Below are positions 31,852-43,000 of a stretch of 64,000 bases of DNA, in pieces. This stretch comes from Bemisia tabaci (Eukaryota; Arthropoda; Insecta; Hemiptera; Aleyrodidae): contig NC_092794.1 in the NCBI RefSeq assembly GCF_918797505.1, positions 68,671,345 through 68,735,344 of the forward strand, in the 5' to 3' direction. Within the stretch, counting starts at the first letter, position 1, and each line of letters opens with the position of its first letter. Position numbers and translations under genes: made by a program. Below the pieces are notes generated by a model. It was not told where the DNA came from, searched no databases, and saw only the letters and a program-made list of their open reading frames with translations.

Positions 31852-34800
31852 TCATTCAGTTACATTTTCTTCCTCCTCTTTCTTCTTTTTCCGCTCTTCC
31901 AAAAGTTTTTCGTAGATTGCTTTCTGATCGACAGGATTAATGCCTGGGGATCCTAACAAGTAAATCTCCTTTCCTTGAGGAGAATATCTACTTTCTCCAT
32001 CTTTCATTAAATGCCGTAGAGCAAGGTTTCGATCTACAATCTTGCTCCAATACTCGATGGCACCCTCAAGATATTCCTCATCCATTTCTTCCACTACCTT
32101 ATTGGCAGTTTTTTCTTGTACATTTTTGTGAACATTTACAAGAGAAATCCAAGTGCAAACTGATAAGGTGCAAATTCCGAGTGCAGCTGCAGCTTTGACA
32201 ATGAATGGTTTATTATTGAGTTTATATTTTTGGGTGGTGTAGTCACCAATCACACCATTCAATACAGCTAGCAATGCTGGGTAAAAGGCATAAAAAGCAA
32301 CACTGACACCATCAATTAGGATACAATTATAAGCCATTGCATACTTGATAGCTTTTTCACTAAAGACAAGAGAATTAAATAATTTATCTTTTACTTCCTG
32401 TTCGACGTAATCCCACATAATAGGAGAATCCTGAATCTGAAAAGAAGACAACAAAAGGGATTGAGGTTGGTTCCTTAAAATGACATCAAGTAATCTCCAT
32501 AAAAGATCACCTTTAGATTCAGACTCTATCAATGGCTAACAAAATGTAGATTAATGGGTGAAGAAGAGCCAAGAATACCGGAAACGGTGATTCAAGAGCA
32601 GTATGAGGCGGTAAAGAGGATAATTTTCCATTCAGACCTATGTAGTATTGCTTTTCCTGGTATTTCCACAAGCCTCTTTTTTTAGCCACCAGGTCAGACT
32701 GTGGACTGTTTCTTCTAACATCCTTCAAGGTATTTTTATTTCCTTCATTAACTTTCCCAGCACAGAAATTCTACCAGTGCATTATTTTCATGACAATTTG
32801 TAGTGTTTCGTTTGAATGAAATGTTTCCACAAAGGGAAGTCATTTAAAGTGGAAAAATTACAGAGGGGAATTCAGTTGAAATATCGAAGTCAGTAGAGAT
32901 AATACAATCTACTAACAGTTTCAAGCCTGCAAAGTAGACGCTTTGGCAAAATCTGGACAGTAAGCAACCTCAATGCCAAGACATTGAGCAACATTTGCCG
33001 ACAAGCCAATCGGAAAAACGGATCAAAACCTGCTTATTAGGAATTATTATCAATGAGGCATTGACTTAAATCTCTTCAGCAAGAAATCCACAAAGGAGAC
33101 AGTTTCATACTGCGTCACTGAACGTTGCACAAGGGTAAAGAAGGGGGAGAGAGACCCTTTCATCTTTTGTGCACTTTAGGTGTTTTAAGCAGAATGAAGA
33201 CCTTCCATTAGGTTGAGAAAAAACCTTAAGATAGTCAACAAAGCATCAATTCTTTCGTAACAGAATAGCATTTCGATGGTGTAAGTCGGCAAGAACATAA
33301 CTCGGTTGACAACATCGCAGACTTCCTGTCTTTATTAAAATACTTTATTTTTGAAACGGAAAACTACTCCACGGCAATTCTTTAAAACAGCCGTGATTTT
33401 TCTACTCTGTGCAAATAAAATTCTGCTTAACAAGGAATGATGTCGATTTATTCTCCATTAAAAAAATACCATAGAGGCAGAGATTTTCAGACACCGCGCA
33501 CAAGTTAGGTATGTGATTGCCGACTTACACTGTCGATTTCCATCCTATCAAAGAAATTCAGTAAAAATAGCAGGAAATAAAGAAGCAAATGCAATATCTT
33601 TACCCGAATATCTTTTGCTTCATCTAGAGCATCTTTAATGGATTTATAGGTGAAGGTTTTTGGAATCCCAACAATTCCTCCATAAAGAGTTCTTGTAGAT
33701 CCAGCATAAAATGGGTCAAATCCATTGACCATAAAAACATTCATGAATTTTTGGTAAAATGCATCTTGGTTTGGTAAATCGTTTTTCACCGCATTAAACA
33801 TTTCTTTAAGATCCTCTGGTACTGGTACTGGCTTACCATTCCTGAAACAAAAAAGAAAATGTTCAATGCCAAATGCCAATGTTGTTCACTAAGGCAAAGT
33901 TTTCGTGCAAATATAAGAAATGAACAGGATAAACATTATGGTATGTAAGTACAGTATTGCTTTCCAGCCATGGGTATAAGGAAAATTGGTACCCTCCTGT
34001 ACTTATGTTAACTGAGGTAGAGGCGAGATGAAAACCTATCATATTGCCGTCTAAGACACAATACCCCCACCTGCAATTATGAATATCTCATAGAGGAGAA
34101 GCATAAACTTCCTCTCTGATATTCTAAGTGAGGAGCAAGCAATCTCTGAATCTTCCAATAGCTATTGCACGACCACTCTTTGCTGGAATTTTATTTCATT
34201 TAAAGCAAAGAGAAAACAAAAGCGGCAATTTGAATTGCGGGCCGGGTGGCACCCCTTACTCTTATGAGTCATCTCTGATTGGCTGATCCACCTAGTGCCC
34301 ACTTTCTCGGGCCTTCATGGAAAAAAAACACAGGGTTCAGTTTTCATTGAAAATATCTTGAAAGCAAGGAGAAATTTGTACGTTGGAGGTATGAGGAGTC
34401 ACTCCTCAAAATATTCTGAAGAGATTGATAGGTTGTACATGACACTTTTTTCTGAAACACGCCAACAGTTTGACTTGGAATTTTGTTTTTCCATGACACG
34501 AAGTGTCATATTTCAAATAAAAAAAAAAAAAACCAAGTTCTAGGTCAAACTGTTCCGTGTGTTTGAGCAAAAAGTGACATGTATTACCCATCAATCTCTA
34601 CAGAAAAATCTGGAGAAATGATTTCTGAAATCTCCGACCAAAAGATTTTTCCTAGTTTTCGAAATATTATCGAAAATATTATCGAGCCCCTTTATTTTTC
34701 ACAAGGGCCCCAGAAGGCTGATTATTGAAAGTTTAAAGCAGCCGAAAAGACATCTAATTGCGATATATTGCACGGTTACGATAGGGCTATGCCTTTTTCT

Positions 34801-35410
34801 GTCGGGCCAACATAGTTTCAAGAATCGGGCCGCAAATTGGATCAGCCAGTCAGAGACGACACATGAAGGTATGGTGTGCCACTCGGCCCGCGATTCAAAT
34901 TGCGACTCTTGTTTTCTCTTTAACTTATAGAAAACTGAGGTATCTGTTTCAAAGAAAGGTAGTTGTCACCAATGCTTGTCCAGTTCATCGAAAGTTGTGG
35001 ATAAGTGATATTGTTCCTGTGTTAATCAGAAAGTTTATTTTGATTTTGTGGAGCTTAAAAAACAGAAAAAACCTCTTTCTAGACTGGAAGTAATCTCAAA
35101 TCTCTTCACTCAAGTCTTGTAGACAGTGCTTTCCCTTGAAAATCAGGTTTCTATATTTTTATTAGATTTGGAGCCAATAGATTTCCAAGTTTGAGATAAT
35201 AACTTTCAGCTCGCCTATCACTTACAACTAACTATACACTGTGGATTCTACTTACTGACAGTATTCGACAAGTTTTTTGTATTTAGCCAACCAAAACGTA
35301 TGAACTCCATAAAAAAATCCACTAAGAGGAGGGATCACAGCAATAGTCGAATAAAAGTACCATGATGGTTTTTGGCTAGCTTCTGATGTGAATCGTAAAT
35401 ACGCTGACAT
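31852..35410 (-). CDS. TMEM177: Transmembrane protein 177 homologue
   Basis: Three coding exons, 35410-35256, 33841-33604 and 32436-31852, encode 325 residues (human about 311). Donors GTAAGT and GTAAAG and acceptors TTTCAG and TTTTCAG keep the frame. The start is supported by an in-frame TAA two codons upstream. Hydrophobic segments lie at about 22-40, 165-190 and 205-231. The family signature is EYWSKIVDRNLALRHLMKDG followed by RYSPQGKEIYLLGSPG, matching the NLALRxLLxxDG..Y.P.G pattern of TMEM177. In humans this inner-mitochondrial-membrane protein binds and stabilises COX20 during COX2 and complex IV assembly; that role is known for the family and inferred here. The tail is Lys/Glu-rich. 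Introns carry MITEs at 33276-33540 and 34713-34833. It is head-to-head with EAF, about 4.6 kb apart. Confidence 0.92.
33276..33540. mobile_element. Palindromic MITE in TMEM177 intron 2
   Basis: Left TGGTGTAAGTCGGCAAGAAC and right TGATTGCCGACTTACACTG are inverted, with paired ACATAACTCG/AGGTATGTG and GCAGACTTCC/ATTTTCAGACACCG stretches. Partial relatives are at 55240-55330 and 63885-64000. It ends about 60 bp from exon 2. Confidence 0.7.
34713..34833. mobile_element. Short MITE in TMEM177 intron 1
   Basis: GGCTGATTATTGAAAGTTTA at the left and TTTCAAGAATCGGGCCGC at the right; internal GACATCTAATTGCGATATAT-like words match 20318-20438. Confidence 0.65.
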
Positions 35411-36578
35411 CTCTTAAGAAAGAATGGAGCGTTTAACTGGCTTATATTTCAAAAACAACAGTCATTACTAGTGTTCTAGGAAAACACAAATCTCAATGGA
35501 AATGAGCTGAAAACACCTCTGAAAAACACCCAGTACTAAGAAGGAGCGCATGACAAAATGTTCACAGGCATGCATAACCTAAAATACATTGAACTGATTG
35601 GATTGAGCGTTTTTGCAGGCAAAGACCCTCTACGAATGAGCAGGCGATCACAGAGCGGGAGTAGCTGGTGGAGCGTGCATGAAGCTCGCTCGGACTCCAT
35701 GATTATACTCTGTTGCTCTCTCCTCTCCTCTACTCTTTGCACATCACATAATGGCGCCAAGCACAAATTTCACTCTCGGAGAAAAATTAAACTGCTCAGC
35801 TCAGGGAATTGACCTTTTTGATCGGGATTAAATTTCTAAAAGAGTTCAAACCAAGTACTAACCAGGGTAATTCTCAAAATTCTTTGGCAAGACATTTTTC
35901 TGATATAATTTAAGGATTACCTAAGGAGGGAAAATCTTTAGCATATCTGGAGAAATCACAAGCTTGTGTGGGGGCCCCGCAGCGTTCTGAGGCATTGAAA
36001 TCAAATTCTAAACGTACCTACTTACATTTTGAATTTTGATGGAAAATAAGGGGGGGAGGGGCTTCATTTATATCTGAGCCATGGGGATGCCAGATGATGA
36101 GGGATGAGTTTGAGGGTTTTTGCGCTCAGCAGAGATGTTTTCAGGAGCATTGGGGGAACTAGTTAGGAGGAGGGGGGGAGAAATATTACCCTCTCCTGAC
36201 TTCAAGAAATATGAGGGCTTTTGCTAAGTTAGCTGTGTTGCTAGACTTTCATTGTGGAATTTGTAATTCTACCAAAAATATTTCCATGTGAAGATGAACC
36301 ATCAAGCTAAAAATTTAACTCAGCATTTGCACAAATTTATAAATTTTTTTTTGTGGCACAATGGTACAACTTCTGGGAAACATCCTGTTAAAGGTAACGA
36401 GGCACTTAGCATATTTCTTGAAAAATTTGCTGAAAAAATATCTTTGCACATTTCTGCTTTTGATAACTTACCTACAAAAGTACATAACGATCCAAAAAGT
36501 GGTGAATTTTACCAGTCAGGCATCAAGGGGTGAAATATGGGAGCATAAATATAGCATTAGGTACCTAAGATGACATTT
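35411..36578. other. TMEM177-EAF intergenic region, left part
   Basis: 35585-35650 and 37205-37260 are inverted copies around GCAGGCAAAGACCC and GAATGAGCAGGC. This implies either a large palindromic repeat or two inserted copies. The TMEM177 promoter should lie just above 35410, but no TATA or initiator motif stands out. Confidence 0.45.
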
Positions 36579-37073
36579 GAATCAGTGAGTTCGAAAATAC
36601 ACCAACTCGGAAAAAAAATTTTCAGGAAACACCTAAAACTTCGCAGCGGGCGAAGAAGTTAGTTTAAGAAAAACTTTTTTGGTGCCAAAGGACGCAAGAA
36701 GTACTCTAGAGACTTTAACGCACCAAGTTTCAGATACTGATTTTTCATAGTCTGCCCTGAAAAATTTATATTTTTTGACCTGAATAACGCTTGAATATTT
36801 ATATAACTTGTTGGCACAAGGTATACTGAACCGAAAAAAGAAAACCGCATAATCGGATAGTCACCCGTTTCCCTTGATCGGCCAAAAATTGGTATTTCCA
36901 ATGAAATTCTTCGATTCCTCCCTTTTCCCGTCGCTGTTTCGAGCACTTCCGATTGCAATTTCGAAACATCCTTTTGCGTGCAGATGCTCTACTTATCCAT
37001 AAGTGTTACTAAACCATAAAAAAGTGAAAATCGAAAAAAACCCGTGTTGGAGTGTTTCCGAACTCACTGATTC
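36579..37073. mobile_element. MITE with GAATCAGTGAGTTCG ends
   Basis: Left end GAATCAGTGAGTTCGAAAA, right end complementary (CGAACTCACTGATTC), with ATTT on both sides. The interior is inverted relative to the copy at 59238-59805, sharing CTGATTTTTCATAGTCTGCC and complement. Confidence 0.8.
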
Positions 37074-38353
37074 ATTTTACATAATTGGAAACATGATTAT
37101 TTGGATAGATAAGGTGGGGAGACGGCAGACGATAGGATGGGTTAGAGTAGGTATTGGTTAGAGAGTGCTCGAACTGCTCTGAGTTCCCGTCGCGCCACGC
37201 AGCCATCTTGCCTGCTCATTCCGAGGGGGTCTTTGCCTGCAAAAAGTAAACATCGAACTGATTGTGATATTGTAAACAAAGATCAGCTGATCAAGTTGAT
37301 GACAAGAAGTCAACCTGAACAATTTCTCTCTACTTTGAACTTTCTTCTAATTTTTAAAAAGTAAGTGATGCATTTTCTTGCAATGCTAAGAATGAGCTTT
37401 ATTTTTGAATATACTGTCATGGTCGAATTTTACTAATTTAATCTCTCCTCATGCGCATACTTCTTTTTATTATGTTCAAACTCTGCCTAAATGGATATCC
37501 AGGGTAAAAGGGTTTTTAAGTTGGTAACGAAAGTTCAACACGAGCCCTCGACGGGACGGGAGACGGGAGAAAGCAGCTGCTCGCTTGTTGCTGGAATCAG
37601 TGTTCAGTGTATATACTTCGCTAATTCGCGAATTTATTTTGACTGATCTCCTTTACTGCAGGAACAAGGAAGTTGCCAGGTAATCGTCACCAAATCCTGT
37701 CCTATATTTTCATCTCCTATTGTTGGGCTAAATGAGCCCACCATTTGAAGCATCACTGTTACTACTATGCAGTCAAGTTCAAGTTTTATTCTTGTTCAAT
37801 GCAATCAAGTTAAATCGAAGCATATTGTGTGAAGATGCCAACTCTACATTACATTTTCATCTATGCTTATAAATTGATTGTAGTAGAAAGGAAAATTCAT
37901 CCATGTATTTGTTTACTCTTCAAATGAAAAAGCGCCACATACTCAATTCTCTACCGATAACTTACTTCACAAGGCCAAAAGTGACTACACAGAATTGACC
38001 ACTAATCACTTACCCAGAGCTTTTACATCGAGCTACCTCCCGAGAAGAACATTTTAGGTGCAATGAAAGCACTTTGAAAAGCTCAGTGAAAGGATTCGAA
38101 GTTGCTCTCATTACACAAAAAATCACCCAGATAAGTCTCTCCATTATTTCGTGCCTCGTCTGGTGACTGTCTCTGTGACAGTAGGAACTTATTTGCTGAA
38201 AGGTGTTTTTCATGCATCCAATGCACCTCTGACCTGGTCAATAAAGCCTCTGTCAATTCATTTATTTATCTATTTATTTACAGTATCGACACAGCATGAA
38301 TACCCATTAGTAAGAGAATATTACAAAAAACAAAGATAAAAACAAGAAAAATA
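37074..38353. other. TMEM177-EAF intergenic region, middle part
   Basis: 37205-37270 is the inverted partner of 35585-35650. The rest has no supported feature until the left target duplication of the RTE insertion (38342-38353). Confidence 0.45.
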
Positions 38354-39538
38354 CATACATACATAAAGTCGCGATTATAGCGCCGCCTCGCGCTCTGCGA
38401 CGCCCAATCGCCATTGCCCCCTATCCTCCCAGAGATCATCAGGCAATTGGCACCTTCTGATCTCCTCCTCCACCCCTTGTCGCCAACCTTTCACAGGACG
38501 TCCACGCCGTCGCCTTCCGGGAGGAACCCAATCGAAGACCTGCTTGGGCAACCGATCATCTGCCATCCTTCGCACATGTCCATACCAGACCAACTGCTTG
38601 GACCTGATATCGTGCACGATGTCCTTTTCCACACCCATTATCTCGCGTACCCTTTCATTGCGGATACGCTCTCTTCTCGATATCCCAGCAGACCTTCGCC
38701 AAAAGTCCATCTCGGTTGCCCTAAGCATGTCTTCAGTTCTTTTCTTAAGTTGCCAGACCTCACTCCCGTAAGTTACGATACTCTTCACGATGACGTTGTA
38801 AATTTTCCTTTTGGTCTCCTTGGAGATACTCTGGTCCCAGAGAACCCCATTTAGCATCGCGATAGCTTTCCTGCCTTGCACATTCCGATCTTTAATGGCC
38901 CGATCCAAATTTCCGTCCTTAGTTAACCAAACTCCGAGATATTTATACTCTTCACAGTCCAGGATCTTCCGGCCATCCTCCAGTTCAATGCTTTGCTGAT
39001 CACCACCGATAACCAACTTCTCCGTCTTAACCACATTTACTTCCATTCCCCACTTTCGGTATACTTCCACTAGCTTCCGCGTCATGTAATTCGCATCTTC
39101 TTCGTCCTGAGCTATTACCACCTGATCATCAGCAAAGCACAGAGTATAAAGGGTGCCATCTTCACGTAGCGGGACGCCCATTCCCGAACAGCATCTTTTC
39201 CATTCCTTTAAAACTTCTTCCAGGTACACTTTAAATAAGGTTGGCGACAAACAACACCCTTGTTTCAGTCCTTTAGTAATTAAAAACCCCAACGATAACT
39301 CCCCATGCGATTTAACCCTAGAGAAAGCCCCACCATAAAATTCCTTAATAGCACTAATTAGTCCCCCACTAAAACCCCTTTTGTTCAAGGCTTCCCAAAG
39401 TTTCATCAATGGCACACTATCGTAAGCTTTCTGGAGATCCACAAACACTAGATGTAATTCCTGGCCAACTCCCTTCTTTTTCTCTATGACGTGGATGATG
39501 GTAAATAAGTGATCAATCGTTGACCGACCGGCTAGAAC
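38354..39538 (-). mobile_element. RTE-type LINE, 5'-truncated, open ORF, 12-bp target duplication
   Basis: On the minus strand from 39538 to a (TATG)n tail at 38354-38365. ACAAGAAAAATA flanks both sides (38342-38353, 39539-39550). The ORF is uninterrupted to its stop at 38375. It begins LAGRSTIDHLF, then FVDLQKAYDSVP (reverse-transcriptase motif A), LKQGCCLSPTLF (motif B), FADDQVV (motif C, catalytic DD), YGSEVWQLKKRT and the terminal WRRSAGISRR, WYGHVRRM and PPGRRRRGRP. The endonuclease and most of the 5' end are absent, so it is not autonomous. Stop and tail are about 20 nt apart. Clean duplication and intact frame indicate a recent insertion. Confidence 0.92.
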
Positions 39539-39966
39539 ACAAGAAAAATAAAACACTTAAATTTTAAGGTTCTAGCTATGTAGGGTTGTACATTTAAATC
39601 TCATTTATTATCATTGCAGTTCATTTGTCAATAGAATGATCTAGAATGGTTGGTTCTCTTAAAATGATATTTTCGTGGCTCAAATAACTTCAATACTGTT
39701 TTTTGTTGAACTTTTCATTGAATAAATCTACCTATCCATCTATCTAAATAAAAGATTGAATATTTAACCCACCTTTTGTTTTGAAGCTTCTCATCAAGAT
39801 GAAACACTCAGTGCCGATGGTGGCACTTGGGTGGAGTCTGCGCGCATATCAGGTCGATGCCGTAACTACTCTCCTACTCTCCTGATTTCAGTCTATACTT
39901 GCTTTCCCCTATCATCAATTGAGCACAGTGTGATTTCTATTCCAGGTCTCAGAAATCACCAACCTG

Positions 39967-40020
39967 ATGGAAGAAAATGACCGACAAACTAGGACTTGGC
40001 CCAGGAGTAAGGCAAATTAA
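39967..40020 (+). promoter_or_regulatory. Overlapping upstream ORF in the EAF leader
   Basis: An ATG at 39967, ten bases before the EAF start, opens a 17-codon frame ending at TAA 40018-40020, overlapping the EAF coding sequence in another frame. It could lower translation of EAF if the leader includes it. Confidence 0.5.
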
Positions 40021-43000
40021 ACTTGGTGCCAGTTTTACTGGTGATAAATCTGCTGGATTTCATACTTTACGATGTGAGTAGTCACCAATAAGTGTACGTT
40101 CAAAGCATTTAAAACTAGTCGCACCACCAAATTTAAACCTACAGGTGAAACTAGGACCGCTCAGGTTTTTCTCTAGCAAATTCTAATATTTGCTTTGCCG
40201 ACAATTGGGCGCATTTAGCTAAAATGATCATGGGATGGAGGTTACAATTAGCCACTGGCGACCAGTACATCCTCAAATCTGGGTTCCAAAAGTTTTAGTC
40301 ATTTTCAACCCAGATCAGAAATCCTGTGGCTCTTAAAACTGTAACTAGATACCAAGTCTCTGAGGCAGTTTGTAGAGATGTGTAGATCCTAATCTATGTA
40401 TCAATTTTTTTTTTTTCATTGTATACCTTTTTTGATAGGCGTTTCAGTCTCCTGTGGCTGGTGCCATAATCTACTTGTTCTTTAAAAAATCAGAATTTGT
40501 TTTGAGCAAATTTAGTTTTTTTATAATTCAAGTAAATTTTTTTCACTTGAACTTGACGTCATCTAATAAGTTTTCAGTCACACTTCTTTTTAACCCCCTA
40601 TGGCATGAATTAATTTAAATCTCAAATTCTGGGGGACACTGTTCTATTTTGTCGCTTGCCTAAAAAACACAGGAGTATCAAATTTTTTATCAAAATTTTA
40701 TGTTTGGGAGTCAGTTATTCAGAAAAGAAAAAAAACTAATGAAAATTTGCAAAATCATGCCTCAGAGGAAAGATTCAATTTTTGAAAACCCCAAGAATAT
40801 GTTGTTACAAATTTGTGACGCTATGCCATTGAGGGTTAATACACACAAGTCTGTTCCATGTCTTAAAAATCATTGCAATAACTAGAACTTGCATCACATA
40901 AGTTGGCAACTGTTCATTTTTTGTTTCGAAGCGATCGCACTGCTGCTATCCAATACCCAGCTATCAGGGATTGACTGAGCGCGACAATAATGTTTCACTG
41001 CCATGTTTCCAGGGACTGAAAACTATTACCTTCCTCCGAAGCGATATTGCTCCAACTGTCTATTACGTTTGACAATCAAAAGTAAACAACTGCCAACTTA
41101 CGTGACAAAAGCTCTACCTGATTTTTTTAATTAAAATTTAACACTCCTTCATTTTTTTGTGGTCCAGATGATTTCAAACCTGCGAGTGTTGACCCTAATA
41201 AGATAGCGACAGTTGATGTTGGAGCCTCCAATCAAATCAGTGTTACTGTGCCTCATTTAGATGGAGCAGGAACTCAACAAACCGTCTTCAAAGGCTCTTA
41301 CAGGCCTTATCAGAAAGAATGTGTCCTTATCATAGATAAAGTTACAGGTGAAATAACCTTAGAAAAGTTGTCTAACAATATACAACTGAAGAAAACAAGG
41401 TACGTTTTTGAATTGAGTAATTTCACTCTTGATCCCTTTATTTATAAATCTCACCCTCATCCTCCATAATATAGGTATTTCTTTGATAATATCTCCAGGG
41501 TTGCAAAATCTTCCAAGCTTCCACATTTTCCAATTTTCTGCCACCCTCCAAGAATTCACTGCAGTTTCAGCGCCTACATTGTATCTTTACAAGCAAGGTG
41601 TCAGCTACTTTTCCTAAATGCTAATTTTACTCTATTGGTTTTTTGATGGTCTGTTTTTTTCTTATTACAATTATTATTTTCAGTATTGAACTTTGGCACA
41701 TCTATGAAAAAAAAAAGATCCAAATGAGTACTGAGAAATTTGTAAGTCGGATTACCTACATATCTGCTTTTTTGAAAAAAATTTAGCACTTTTGTCATAT
41801 TCTCATTCACCAAGGCAGGTAATCATAGGTGGTTGCATCTTGTACGCTCTTGATGTCACAATTGTCACACAGTATCAGGTACATTTTAATTGCAAGGGAT
41901 AGCATGTACCCACTCTCCGCTTATAAGTATCTTGAGATGCGACCATCTTAGTTTGTCTGGAAAATCCTAATTAGCTTAGTTGATATGTGGCTTGAAGTAT
42001 GGCAACCTCATGGGTGTTCTGCGATTTTTACTTTTGACCGAACTTGTCTCTCTTTTTTCGGTCTTGCACCACATTTTTCAACTCACAAGTGTGATTGGAG
42101 TTTCGGCTCCATGTTGTAGCCGTACACTCAAGTTTTGTCACCGAAAATTATCCTATCCATAAATGTAGGATCATTGGAGATCATTGTTAGAATGTTCAAG
42201 CAGCTAAAGGGAATTGATATTTGGTTGGATGTTTGTTCAACGGACAACAATGAAGGGGCAAGTTTACCTGAAACTCGATGCAGGTCTACATGTTCTCTGA
42301 AAATTGTATGTACAGAGCCTTCAGAAATAATACACTGTTCAGCAAGCTCGAAACGACAATTTTCGAGCACTTTGGCTCGCACTTCTTCCACGTGGCAAAT
42401 GTCAGTTGCCGTGATGGTCGATTCCCGTGCTCCTCATCTTTGACGGCCTCCTGACCAGTTTTGAATTGTTATACCCACTCAAAACAGTGAGAACAACTGC
42501 AATGATCTAGGTAAACTTTACTTAGCATACCAAAAGGTTCGGTACAAGGTATACCGAGTTTAAACATAATTTAATGTTAAGTCTTTGGTCTATCAGTGAT
42601 CACATGATGAAAATCGTGGAACACACCTGACTTACTCGTAATCAAGGTAACACAGAATGGACACTGATCAAAATAAACAAAATCTGTGAATCTAGCGTTC
42701 TTTAGTATGTTATTAGCCATCAGGAAAATTCAAGAAAACCTAATTCGGACGCAAAATAGGCTGGTTGTCACCAAAATCCGGTTTCCTAGATCCACCCAGG
42801 CTACTTAGAATGACCTATATTCCAAAATTAGGGAGAAAAATAACTTCATTTAGTTATGTTTAATGGTATTTCCTTGTCTGCGAGTAGACTTTATCATCAA
42901 TTTCATGTTCTCAGAACTGCACCTCAGAAAGTGGGAGACACCTCGAAAAATGTGTGGAAGAACACAGATATCAAATCTCTCAATGCAAATGCAGGATCCT

